64,000 nucleotides of DNA from the NCBI GenBank assembly GCA_002336895.1, contig DDFC01000020.1:278414-342413 (forward strand). Direction: 5' to 3'. This document shows, piece after piece, positions 6,712 through 14,349 of the stretch. A program made the position numbers and the translations under genes. The stretch is from Verrucomicrobiaceae bacterium UBA1938 (GTDB lineage Bacteria; Verrucomicrobiota; Verrucomicrobiia; Verrucomicrobiales; Verrucomicrobiaceae). The notes beneath the pieces are model-generated. The model did no database searches. It was not told the origin of the DNA and saw nothing but the letters and a program-made list of their open reading frames with translations. The first letter of the stretch is position 1. Each line of letters opens with the position of its first letter.

Positions 6712-7467
6712 TCACTCCGCGATGAAAAACATCGCCGCAAAGGTGTTGGAGGTGAAGCGCAGACCGGGCTCCGGCTGGATGAGCATGGTGGAGATGTCTC
6801 CGTCCAGAAACAGCGCATCCTCGCAGCCGAGATGCAGGAAGCAGCGGCAGAGCTGGTGGAAGGTCACGCGGCCTTTCACGCCGTCCTCGCGGTCGCTCAT
6901 CACAAAGACGATCTGCCCGTCCTTTTTGCGCACGCCCACGGCATTGCGCAGGCGCTTGTTGGGGGAGTTTTCGCGGAAGGCGGGATGCATCACGCCATGG
7001 CGCAGCAGCAGTGGGCCGGACTGCGTGGCCAGTCGCGGCTTGAGTCCGCTACGGGCGTACTCCTCCGCGTCCATCACACCGGGGCCGGTTTGATCGTCCA
7101 GATAGAAGACGCCGTTGGGCTTGAGGTAAAAATTGCCCTCTCCTGCCTTCAGATTCAGCGGCACCAGCTCCTGCCCCGCGCAGATGGTCAGGCCACAGGG
7201 CCGGGGCCCGTGCTCGTAGATGCCCGCATTGGTGGCAAAGAGGATCTTCTTCCCGCGTGCTGCCAACTGGCGGCTCAGGCCATTGAAATCGAGCAGCGGC
7301 TTTCCGCCTTCATCCAGCCAGGCCAGTTGCAGGCGCGGCCTGTCGTCCTTGTCCACCCGGTAGATCAGATAGCTCCCGCCTTCGTAGTCCAGAGTCTCCG
7401 CGCCATGCAGTGAGGCGGTGAGGAAGGCACAGCCCAGGAGCAGAAGCAGCCGGAGGGGGAAGAGCAT
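6712..7467 (-). CDS. Phosphodiester glycosidase (NAGPA/DUF2233) family exported protein
   Basis: 251 aa from the ATG at 7467, which gives a clear signal peptide (L-L-L-L-L-G-C-A-F, possibly a lipoprotein); the longer upstream frame overlaps aroC in antisense and is rejected. The domain shows the family's signature pieces in order: F-A-T-N-A-G-I-Y, G-L-x-I near an Asn-Leu pair, N-F-Y-L-K-P-N-G-V-F, T-Q-S-G-P, R-N-A-V-G-V, and F-L-D-G-D-I-S-T. The family includes the GlcNAc-1-phosphodiester glycosidase (uncovering enzyme) and bacterial proteins tied to exopolysaccharide. Substrate here is unknown. It is divergent from aroC with 115 bp between starts. Confidence 0.75.
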   Translation of the reverse strand: MLFPLRLLLLLGCAFLTASLHGAETLDYEGGSYLIYRVDKDDRPRLQLAWLDEGGKPLLDFNGLSRQLAARGKKILFATNAGIYEHGPRPCGLTICAGQELVPLNLKAGEGNFYLKPNGVFYLDDQTGPGVMDAEEYARSGLKPRLATQSGPLLLRHGVMHPAFRENSPNKRLRNAVGVRKKDGQIVFVMSDREDGVKGRVTFHQLCRCFLHLGCEDALFLDGDISTMLIQPEPGLRFTSNTFAAMFFIAE

Positions 7468-7582
7468 GCCGCAGGATGCCGGATTCTGCGCCCGCATGCA
7501 ATCCTTTGCCGCCCGCCAAAGCCCGAACTCCCGCCGAAGAACCCTTGAACCCAGGGCGGATTGCCGCATGATGCGCCCCCAC

Positions 7583-8668
7583 ATGTCCAGCAGTCTCGGC
7601 ACACTTTTCCGCATCAGCACCTGGGGCGAATCCCATGGCCCCGGCGTCGGCGTCGTCATCGACGGCTGCCCGCCGCGCATCCCCCTCACCGTGGAGGACA
7701 TCCAGGCCGAGCTGGACCGCCGCCGCCCCGGCCAGAGCAAAATCGTGACCCCCCGCAAGGAGGACGACAAGGCCGAGATCCTTTCCGGCGTGCTGGATGG
7801 CCTCACGCTGGGCACGCCCATCGGCATCCTGGTGCGCAACACCGACCAGCGCCCCTCCGCCTACACGGAGATGCAGCAGGCCTACCGCCCCAGCCACGCC
7901 GATTACACCTATGACGCCAAGTACGGCATCCGCGCCGTCTCCGGCGGCGGGCGCTCCAGCGCACGCGAGACCATCGGCCGCGTGGCCGCAGGCGCGATCG
8001 CACGCAAGGTGCTGCAGCAGACACTGGGCGGCTACGAGTGCCTGGCCTACGTGAAGACCGTGCAGAACATCGAGGCCACCGTGCCCGCTGCGGCGGAGCT
8101 GACCTCGGCGCTGATCGAGTCCAACATCGTCCGCACCTGCGACCCCGTGGCGGCGGATAAGATGATCGAGCTGATCGAGAAAATCCGCAGCGAGGGCAAC
8201 AGCGTGGGCGGCATCATCGAGTGCGTGGTGCGCGGCGTGCCGCCCGGACTGGGCGAGCCCGTTTTCGACAAGCTGGAGGCCGATCTGGCCAAGGCGATGA
8301 TGAGCCTGCCAGCCAGCAAGGGCTTTGAAATCGGCAGCGGCTTTGGCGGCACCACGCTGACCGGCCTGCAGCACAATGACGAATTCTACATGGATGGCGA
8401 CAAGGTGCGCACGCGCACGAACCGCAGCGGCGGCATCCAGGGCGGCATCAGCAACGGGGAGGAGATCGTCTTCCGCGTGGCCTTCAAGCCCACCGCCACC
8501 GTGCTGCGCGAGCAGAAGACCGTGACCAACACCCACGAGGACACCACCCTGGCCGCCCGTGGCCGCCACGACCCCTGCGTGCTGCCCCGCGCCGTGCCGA
8601 TGGTGGAGGCCATGGTGCACCTGGTGCTGGCAGACCACTTCCTGCGCCAGCGCGCCCAGATGGGCTGA
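7583..8668 (+). CDS. aroC: Chorismate synthase
   Basis: 361 aa, typical length. It converts 5-enolpyruvylshikimate-3-phosphate to chorismate, the last shikimate step, using reduced FMN. The N-terminal signature G-E-S-H-G-P is at 15-20, with D-G-C-P-P and R-R-R-P-G-Q soon after; further family segments are G-G-G-R-S-S-A-R-E-T, the S-x-G-G-x-x-E pattern in N-S-V-G-G-I-I-E, and R-H-D-P-C-V-x-P-R near the end. The ATG at 7583 is chosen by alignment with the conserved M-S-S-x-x-G-x-x-F start; ATGs at 7568 and 7571 are possible. It is probably transcribed alone; a palindromic element follows. Confidence 0.95.
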   Translation: MSSSLGTLFRISTWGESHGPGVGVVIDGCPPRIPLTVEDIQAELDRRRPGQSKIVTPRKEDDKAEILSGVLDGLTLGTPIGILVRNTDQRPSAYTEMQQAYRPSHADYTYDAKYGIRAVSGGGRSSARETIGRVAAGAIARKVLQQTLGGYECLAYVKTVQNIEATVPAAAELTSALIESNIVRTCDPVAADKMIELIEKIRSEGNSVGGIIECVVRGVPPGLGEPVFDKLEADLAKAMMSLPASKGFEIGSGFGGTTLTGLQHNDEFYMDGDKVRTRTNRSGGIQGGISNGEEIVFRVAFKPTATVLREQKTVTNTHEDTTLAARGRHDPCVLPRAVPMVEAMVHLVLADHFLRQRAQMG

Positions 8669-8718
8669 GGCCGTGTGTGAGCGCCTCCAGCCTTACCGTT
8701 GCATACGCAGTCCCTGGA

Positions 8719-8893
8719 GCGCGGGCCTCCGAGCCCGCAGCAGGTGGCAGACACCCATGAGTAAAGCCATGGCTGTCATCAGGACGCAAACACGGGCATC
8801 CTGTGCGGCGGTTGTGACGCGGTTGTGCGTCACTGGCAGGCACAGGCGGAGTCAACGGAGATGGCGGAGTGCTGCGGGCTCGGAGGCCCGCGC
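8719..8893. repeat. Second BIME-like pair of inverted palindromic units
   Basis: 8719-8742 and 8870-8893 are perfect 24-bp reverse complements, and each contains a GCGGGC / GCCCGC hairpin. About 127 bp between them has no supported gene. Same architecture as 6484-6678 but unrelated sequence. It fills most of the 247-bp gap between aroC and the next gene; the right unit ends 22 bp before that gene's start. Confidence 0.7.
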
Positions 8894-8915
8894 GCCCTGG
8901 ACGCTGTGGCAGGCG

Positions 8916-9566
8916 ATGCGGTGGGTGCTTTTTCTGCTGATGGCAGCAGCCGCCACGTGTGCGGCTGCACCGAGTGAGGTGCCGATGACGCCCTGGTATG
9001 AGGGCCGCCTTTTTCCTGCGGAGGGGATTCTCGTCGGCGTGGTGCAGGAGGTATCCGCCGAGATGCAGCGGTCGGTTTCGGAAATCGTTTTGAAGGAATC
9101 CTGCACGCTGAAAGTGGAGTCTGTCATGGGTGCGGCGCAGGACATGGCAGGAGATGGTATCGTCCGGCTCACGGCGAAGCACACTCGCGATCCCTACCAG
9201 CAGCCCGAAGATGAATGGGGTCTGCTGAGCCATCTGGCGAAAGGGCAGCGCGTGGTGGTGTGGCTGCACCGTTATGAAGGCATGCTCGTGTTTGGCAGCA
9301 GTGCGCTGGTGGCGCTGAATGAGCAGACGCAGGCCCTGCCGGAGATCCTGCGGCGCACGGGAGGGCAGGCCAGGCACCTGTCGCGTGCGGACCTCGCCGT
9401 TTTCAAAGCGGCCAGCCCGCTGCTCCATGCCCAGGCACTGGAGGCTGCTGACATGACATATCTTGACCCGACCGAAGGCACGCCCGCCGATTCACTCGTG
9501 GGCATCTGCGTGGCCACGGTGCTGGGGCTGGTGTGGCTGTGCGACTTTCTGCGGCGGCGGTGCTGA
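8916..9566 (+). CDS. Hypothetical membrane-anchored exported protein
   Basis: Not recognised. 216 aa from the ATG at 8916; the frame is open further upstream but that part crosses the palindromic element. A signal peptide (W-V-L-F-L-L-M-A-A-A-A) is followed by about 165 residues without a named motif and then a single membrane segment near the C-terminus (L-V-G-I-C-V-A-T-V-L-G-L-V-W-L) ending in basic residues. The topology is therefore an outside domain tethered by a C-terminal helix with a short basic cytoplasmic tail. It converges with the leftward gene ending at 9573. Confidence 0.6.
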   Translation: MRWVLFLLMAAAATCAAAPSEVPMTPWYEGRLFPAEGILVGVVQEVSAEMQRSVSEIVLKESCTLKVESVMGAAQDMAGDGIVRLTAKHTRDPYQQPEDEWGLLSHLAKGQRVVVWLHRYEGMLVFGSSALVALNEQTQALPEILRRTGGQARHLSRADLAVFKAASPLLHAQALEAADMTYLDPTEGTPADSLVGICVATVLGLVWLCDFLRRRC

Positions 9567-9572
9567 TTTCTC

Positions 9573-10172
9573 TCACCGCACGCGCATGCCCTGCATGCGG
9601 CCCTGCATGGCCTCCAGCATGGGGGCCATCTCCAGCTTCATGGAAAGCGGGGCTTCTTTGAAGAAGAGGCCCATGTCCTTGGTGAAGTTCTTTTCAAAGC
9701 CGGCGGGGTCCTGGTCCAGCAGCATCTGCATCTCGGGGTTTTTGGAGGATCGCTTTTTCATCTCGCGCTGGATGCCGCCGATGATGCGGCGGCGGTCCTC
9801 GGCGGGGAGCTTTTCCAGGCCTTTCATCACCGCCTTGAAGTTCTCCTCCACGGTGCGGCCCACGTATTCGCCCTTTTCTTCATCGGTCAGGGATTTGGTA
9901 AAGCGCTCCATGGTTTCCAGGCCATCCTCGCGCATCTGGTTGCGCTGGCTGAAGTCGAGCTTGAGCACGGAGGCGATGACTTTGTCGAGATAGGCTTTCC
10001 GTTTCGACTCGGAGAGGTTTTCATCTTCCAGCCACGGGGCCTCGGCCATCAGCGCCAGGGTCTTTTCCGGTGAAAAGACCGAGTCCTCCGTGACCCACAT
10101 GACCACGCCCACTCCGGCCCACACGAGGACGAGAAAGGCGGCGATCTGGAGCCAGAAGCGCTGGAGCGGCAT
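9573..10172 (-). CDS. Hypothetical protein with N-terminal membrane anchor
   Basis: Not recognised. 199 aa. One hydrophobic segment at about 8-27 anchors a charged, mostly helical domain with many Lys/Glu/Met residues (K-R-K-A-Y-L-D-K, L-T-D-E-E-K-G-E-Y, L-P-A-E-D-R-R-R-I-I). The start lies 6 bp after the murJ stop, so it is likely co-transcribed with murJ and could act at the cell envelope, but nothing in the sequence fixes a role. The C-terminal 40 residues are Met-rich (M-L-E-A-M-Q-G-R-M-Q-G-M). Confidence 0.65.
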   Translation of the reverse strand: MPLQRFWLQIAAFLVLVWAGVGVVMWVTEDSVFSPEKTLALMAEAPWLEDENLSESKRKAYLDKVIASVLKLDFSQRNQMREDGLETMERFTKSLTDEEKGEYVGRTVEENFKAVMKGLEKLPAEDRRRIIGGIQREMKKRSSKNPEMQMLLDQDPAGFEKNFTKDMGLFFKEAPLSMKLEMAPMLEAMQGRMQGMRVR

Positions 10173-10178
10173 GATCCG

Positions 10179-11837
10179 CTACTTTTTGCCAAAGCGGCGG
10201 CCTAGCAATGAGAGAAATTCGCCCGCCTCCTCCACCTTGAGGATTTTGGTGACAGTAAAATACGCTGCGGCAGAGGCGGCAATGCTGATGCCCAGCGTGG
10301 CACAGCGCAGCACAAACTGGAGATGCGCCCAGTCGGACATGATGCTGCTCTTGGCCGCCAGGCAGATCATGGACATGGCCGCGATGCCAGCGAGCAGCCT
10401 GCCGAGTGATTTCATGAGCTGGCCCGTCTCAAGGCCGGAGGCAAACTTGCGCATGCAGAGGTAGAGCGTGAGGAAATTGAGCGAGAGCCCCACTGCCGTG
10501 GCCCAGGCGAGCGCGGTGTGGTCCCAGTGAAAGACGAAGACGGTGATGGAATTCACCGTGGCCGTGAAGACGATGACGCCAATGCTGACCACCATGGGAA
10601 TGAAGCGGCGGTTGATGGTGTAAAACGCAGGCTGCAGCACCTTGATGGCGGCGTAGAAGATGAGGCCAAAGGCGTAGGCCTGCAGCGGTGCGGCGGTGTT
10701 TCGCACATCGGAGGCATTGAATTTCCCATGCTCGAAAATGACGGAGATGATCTCCTCGGAAAGCAGCGTGAGGCCCACGGCGCAGGGCAGCGTGAGGAAG
10801 AGCACGAGGCGCAGCCCTTTGGCCAGCGCTCCGCGAAAGGCCGGGGTCATGCCCTCGGTGGCCAGACGCGAGAGCATGGGCAGCGTGACGGTGGCCACGG
10901 CGACACCGAACAAGCCGAGCGGGAGCTGCTGCAGGCGCTGGGCATTGGCCAGCCAGGCGAGCGATTTCTCATGCCCATCTGTGAAGGAGGCGAAAATGGA
11001 GTTGAGCATCACCGCCACCTGCGTGCCGCTGGCGGCCAGCATGGAGGGCCACATGAGGTGCAGCACCTCCTTCACGGCGGGGTCTTTGCAGCCGAAGTCA
11101 AAGCGGAAGCGGAAGCCCACACGACGCAGCGAGGGAAGCTGAATGCCGAGCTGCATCACCCCGCCGATCAGCGTGCCGATGGCAAATCCAGTCAGCCCTT
11201 TCTCGGTGACGTGTCCATGGCGGAAGCCGGGATCAATGATCCAAGCCAGCACCACGCCGCCGACGATGCAGCCGAGATTAAAAAAAGCCGAGGCCACGGC
11301 GGGGATGAAGAAGACCTTCTTCGAGTTCAGCATGCCCATGACCAGCGCCGTGACGGACACCAGCGCGATGAAGGGATACATGATCTGCGCCAGCCAGGTG
11401 CCGAGCACCTTGGCCTCCTCGCTCAGGCCGGGCGTCAGGATGCGGAAGAGGATGGGAGCCAGCGCCACACCCGCGACGGCCACGAGCGTCATGAACCACA
11501 TGGAAAGGGAGATCATCTTGCGCCCGAGCACCCATGCGGCCTCATCGCCCTCGGTCTTCATCTTCTTGGAGAAGGTGGTGACGAAGGCGGTGGAGAGCGC
11601 ACCTTCGGCAAAAAGATCGCGCAGCATGTTGGGCGTGCGGAAGGCGGCGGTGAAGATGCCGGTGTAGGCGGAGCCAAAGAAGCCATTGAGCATCTGATCC
11701 CGCACCAGCCCGAGCACGCGGCTGCAGAGAATGGCGATGGAGACGACCCCGGTGGAGCGGGCCGTGGCACCGGTTTCCGGCTTGGTGGCCGCCGGTTTGC
11801 TTTCTTTCATCGGGTCTGATGGAGATGCGTCATTCAT
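10179..11837 (-). CDS. murJ: Lipid II flippase MurJ
   Basis: 552 aa, within family range allowing for a 30-residue polar N-terminal tail. It is a polytopic inner-membrane protein of the MOP superfamily that moves lipid II across the membrane for peptidoglycan synthesis. The family opening S-R-V-L-G-L-V-R-D, then the F-x-x-A-F-R-x-P-N-x-L-R-x-L-F-A-E-G-A-L-S-x-A-F segment, are clear, and about 14 hydrophobic helices can be counted. Its stop is followed after 6 bp by the small membrane-anchored gene. Upstream, a 145-bp gap with a strong hairpin separates it from the sua5 gene on the same strand. Confidence 0.93.
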   Translation of the reverse strand: MNDASPSDPMKESKPAATKPETGATARSTGVVSIAILCSRVLGLVRDQMLNGFFGSAYTGIFTAAFRTPNMLRDLFAEGALSTAFVTTFSKKMKTEGDEAAWVLGRKMISLSMWFMTLVAVAGVALAPILFRILTPGLSEEAKVLGTWLAQIMYPFIALVSVTALVMGMLNSKKVFFIPAVASAFFNLGCIVGGVVLAWIIDPGFRHGHVTEKGLTGFAIGTLIGGVMQLGIQLPSLRRVGFRFRFDFGCKDPAVKEVLHLMWPSMLAASGTQVAVMLNSIFASFTDGHEKSLAWLANAQRLQQLPLGLFGVAVATVTLPMLSRLATEGMTPAFRGALAKGLRLVLFLTLPCAVGLTLLSEEIISVIFEHGKFNASDVRNTAAPLQAYAFGLIFYAAIKVLQPAFYTINRRFIPMVVSIGVIVFTATVNSITVFVFHWDHTALAWATAVGLSLNFLTLYLCMRKFASGLETGQLMKSLGRLLAGIAAMSMICLAAKSSIMSDWAHLQFVLRCATLGISIAASAAAYFTVTKILKVEEAGEFLSLLGRRFGKK

Positions 11838-11882
11838 GTGAAGGTGATGCGTGATTCAAAATGCCCGTGCGCAAAGCATGAA

Positions 11883-11906
11883 TTTGGAGTGCGACCGCAC
11901 TCCAAA
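11883..11906. terminator. Perfect hairpin between sua5 and murJ
   Basis: TTTGGAGTGC pairs fully with GCACTCCAAA around the loop GACC. It lies in the 145-bp gap downstream of sua5 and upstream of murJ (both leftward). No T-run follows on the minus strand, so it may be a REP-like unit or a processing hairpin and not a classical terminator. Confidence 0.45.
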
Positions 11907-11982
11907 GGGCTCCCGCCACTTGTGCTGCCACTGGAACGAAGGACGTGAAGTCATCGAAGATGTTGAAGAGGGGACGGTTGCA

Positions 11983-13020
11983 CTACACCCGCCGGCTGGC
12001 GCGGCGCAGCTTGTCCATCATGGCGATTCCCATGCCATGTTCATGCAACGGTTCTGCAATGATTTCGTCCACGCCCAGCTTGTCCAGCGCGCGCAGCACG
12101 TAGAAGAAACGCACGGCGGCTTCGGGGAGCTTGCCGTTGCCGGGGCTCAGCATCATGACTTCCTCCCAGTCGCAGAGATTGAGATAGCCGTCCTTCTCTT
12201 CGCCACGGTAGCTCATGAGGGCGTAGCGTTTGCCTTCTTCAGGAATGAAATCGTCCGGGCTCTCCAGCAGTCGCAGAGGTGTCTTGGGCGCGTAGTGGGA
12301 GGCCAGCTGACCGGGCGCGGCGGTGGCTTCATCCACCACGGTGCGGGTGGCCTGGCGCACTTTGCCGTAGGCCTTCAGATCCTCCGGCGTGATGGGGCCG
12401 GGACGCACGATGTCGATGAACATCTTGGGCGTGCCGGGCTCGATCTTGATGATGGTGGACTCCAGGCCAAACATGCACGCTCCTGCATCCACGATGAGGT
12501 GGATGCGCCCGTCCAGCTCTGCCTGCACGGCACTGGCGGAGGTGGGGCTGATGGAGCCAAAGCGGTTCGCACTGGGCGCGGCGAGCGGCTTTCCGAGAGC
12601 CGAGATGACACGGCGGAAGATGGGATTGGAGCTGACACGCACGGCCACGGTGGGCAGACCGGCGGTCACGAGATCAGGCACGATGGGCTTCTTGGGCAGC
12701 AGGATGGTCAGCGGGCCGGGCCAGAAGCGCTCGACCATCTTCTTCAGCGTCGGTGCGATCTCCGGCGGCACATCGGCCACGAGGTCGAGCTGGTCCTTGC
12801 TGGCCAGATGGACGATGAGCGGGTCAAAGGTGGGGCGCTCCTTGGCTTCAAAGATTTTCGCGACGGCAGTGGCATCCAGCGCATTGGCCGCGAGGCCATA
12901 GACGGTCTCTGTGGGCAGAGCGACGACCTCCCCCTCACGCAGCAGGCGCACGGCTTCATCCACCGCCTGATGCATGAGCGGCGGCTGGTCGGTGGGCAGA
13001 ACGGCGGTGACGTAGCTCAT
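11983..13020 (-). CDS. L-threonylcarbamoyladenylate synthase, Sua5 type
   Basis: 345 aa, the length of two-domain Sua5/YwlC proteins, longer than the single-domain TsaC/YrdC. It makes threonylcarbamoyl-AMP from Thr, bicarbonate and ATP, the first step of the t6A37 tRNA modification. The YrdC domain (about 15-210) has G-x-V-V-A-L-P-T-E-T-V-Y-G-L, K-E-R-P-x-x-D-P-L-I-V-H and the S-A-N-x-x-G-x-x-S-P-T segment. The C-terminal Sua5 domain (about 240-345) follows a G-Q-L-A-S-H-Y-A-P linker motif typical of Sua5. The ATG overlaps the folE2 stop by 4 bp (ATGA), so the two are translationally coupled. Confidence 0.92.
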   Translation of the reverse strand: MSYVTAVLPTDQPPLMHQAVDEAVRLLREGEVVALPTETVYGLAANALDATAVAKIFEAKERPTFDPLIVHLASKDQLDLVADVPPEIAPTLKKMVERFWPGPLTILLPKKPIVPDLVTAGLPTVAVRVSSNPIFRRVISALGKPLAAPSANRFGSISPTSASAVQAELDGRIHLIVDAGACMFGLESTIIKIEPGTPKMFIDIVRPGPITPEDLKAYGKVRQATRTVVDEATAAPGQLASHYAPKTPLRLLESPDDFIPEEGKRYALMSYRGEEKDGYLNLCDWEEVMMLSPGNGKLPEAAVRFFYVLRALDKLGVDEIIAEPLHEHGMGIAMMDKLRRASRRV

Positions 13021-13805
13021 GGAGTCGGAGTGTGGCTTTCAATCATCGCCCAGGCGTTGTGATTGTGGATGGATTCGTAATTCTCCGCCTCCACACGGAA
13101 CCAGGTGATGCGTGGATGCGCCTTGGCCTTCACGGCCACGTTGCGCACGAGGTCTTCGACGAAGACAGGGTTGTCGTAGGCGGCTTCGGTGACGAATTTT
13201 TCGTCCGGGCGTTTCAGCACGCTGTACAGCTCGCTGCTGGCGCTGGACTCCACGAGTTCCAGCAGGTCCTCGATCCAGATGGGATCACTGAAGCGCACGG
13301 CCAGGGTCACGGTGCCGCGCTGATTGTGCGCGCCGCGGGCGCTGATGGCCTTGGAGCAGGGGCAGAGCGTGGTCACGGGGACCTCCACGGTGAGGACAAA
13401 GTCGGTGGTGCCTTTGTCGGCGTTCACTTCAAAGATGACGCCGTAGTCCAGCAGGCCCTCCGCACCGGAGACGGGGGCCTTTTTGGCGCGGAAATAGGGG
13501 AACTTCATCTCCACGTGTGCCTTGTCGGCATGGAGCTTTTTCATCAGCTCGCGCGGCATGGCCACGATGTTGGAGACGGTGAGCTCCGCGCCGTGCGCGT
13601 GCAGCACCTCCACAAAGCGGCTCATGTGGGTGCCTTTGAAATGGTGCGGGAGATCGACGGCGAGGGAGACGGTGGCGACGGTGTGCTGCACGGCGGCATC
13701 GCGGTCGCGGATGCTCAGGGGAAAGCGCAGACTGCGCACGCCGACGCGGTCGATGGGCAGGCGGCGGTCATCACGTTCGTTTTGCGTGTCGGAAAGTGCG
13801 GACAT
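13017..13805 (-). CDS. folE2: GTP cyclohydrolase FolE2 (type IB)
   Basis: 262 aa, family-typical. It converts GTP to 7,8-dihydroneopterin triphosphate for folate (and possibly queuosine) synthesis, and unlike FolE1 can use other divalent metals. The active-site region L-C-P-C-S-K (Cys148, Cys150) and S-A-R-G-A-H-N-Q-R are intact, and N-terminal H-F-K-G-T-H-M-S-R-F is the conserved substrate loop. It is the first gene of a leftward pair with sua5. Use of FolE2 in place of FolE1 fits adaptation to zinc limitation, but no Zur site is obvious upstream. Confidence 0.93.
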   Translation of the reverse strand: MSALSDTQNERDDRRLPIDRVGVRSLRFPLSIRDRDAAVQHTVATVSLAVDLPHHFKGTHMSRFVEVLHAHGAELTVSNIVAMPRELMKKLHADKAHVEMKFPYFRAKKAPVSGAEGLLDYGVIFEVNADKGTTDFVLTVEVPVTTLCPCSKAISARGAHNQRGTVTLAVRFSDPIWIEDLLELVESSASSELYSVLKRPDEKFVTEAAYDNPVFVEDLVRNVAVKAKAHPRITWFRVEAENYESIHNHNAWAMIESHTPTP

Positions 13806-13894
13806 GGGCTGTAAATGGAACTTCCCACTGCCGCGGTGTGCAACAGTGGGAAGCAGATCAGGAGAAACCCTTCACGGGTGTGAAGTCCGGCAGA

Positions 13895-14134
13895 TCAGGG
13901 CAGGAGGTTGACGGCGCGGGAGCGCTTGACCTCACGCACGACCTTGCGGTGCAGCCAGGCAGGAAGACCGGTGATGCGGCGGGGGATGAGCTTGCCGGAT
14001 TCGGTGGTGAAACGGGCAAGGATCTCAGGATTGGTGTAAACGATCTTTTCCACCGGGATGTCCACACGGCGGCGCGGCATCTTGCGATTGGCGCGGCGGA
14101 AGTTGGACATGCGTTCTTTGGTCTTCGGTTGCAT
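13895..14134 (-). CDS. rpsR: 30S ribosomal protein bS18
   Basis: 79 aa. The conserved bS18 core is visible: I-x-Y-x-N-P-E-I-L-A-R-F-T-T-E-S-G-K-L-I-P-R (given here with gaps) followed by R-I-T-G-L. It binds 16S rRNA in the small-subunit platform. Starts at 14134 or at the internal Met nine codons on are both possible. It lies 18 bp downstream of rpmG, an unusual pairing; rpsF and rplI, its common neighbours, are absent. Confidence 0.9.
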   Translation of the reverse strand: MQPKTKERMSNFRRANRKMPRRRVDIPVEKIVYTNPEILARFTTESGKLIPRRITGLPAWLHRKVVREVKRSRAVNLLP

Positions 14135-14152
14135 GGCAGTCTTGGGTAAAAA

Positions 14153-14326
14153 TTAGCGGATTTCGCGGTGAAGGGTGCGCTTCTTCATGTAGTGATTGAA
14201 CTTCACCTTCTCAAGACGGCCGGGGGTGCGGACGCTCTTCTTGTTGCGCGTGGTCACGTAGCGTGAGGGCGGCATTCCTGCAGCTTTGGCTTCCGTGCAT
14301 TCCAGTGTGATGATTTCTCGCGGCAT
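14153..14326 (-). CDS. rpmG: 50S ribosomal protein bL33
   Basis: 57 aa, read directly from the minus strand. It starts M-P-R-E-I-I-T-L-E-C-T-E-A and continues with S-R-Y-V-T-T-R-N-K-K, R-L-E-K-V-K-F-N and a basic end, all diagnostic of bL33. Only one Cys remains, so this is a zinc-free (C-minus) form. It is the upstream partner of rpsR in a short ribosomal operon. Confidence 0.92.
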   Translation of the reverse strand: MPREIITLECTEAKAAGMPPSRYVTTRNKKSVRTPGRLEKVKFNHYMKKRTLHREIR

Positions 14327-14349
14327 AAATTTGGGGCGCGGAGGTTAGG

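Noticed and set aside
7310..8638. 442-codon minus-strand frame opposite aroC
   Set aside because: Antisense to an unambiguous chorismate synthase and overlapping the NAGPA-like gene start.
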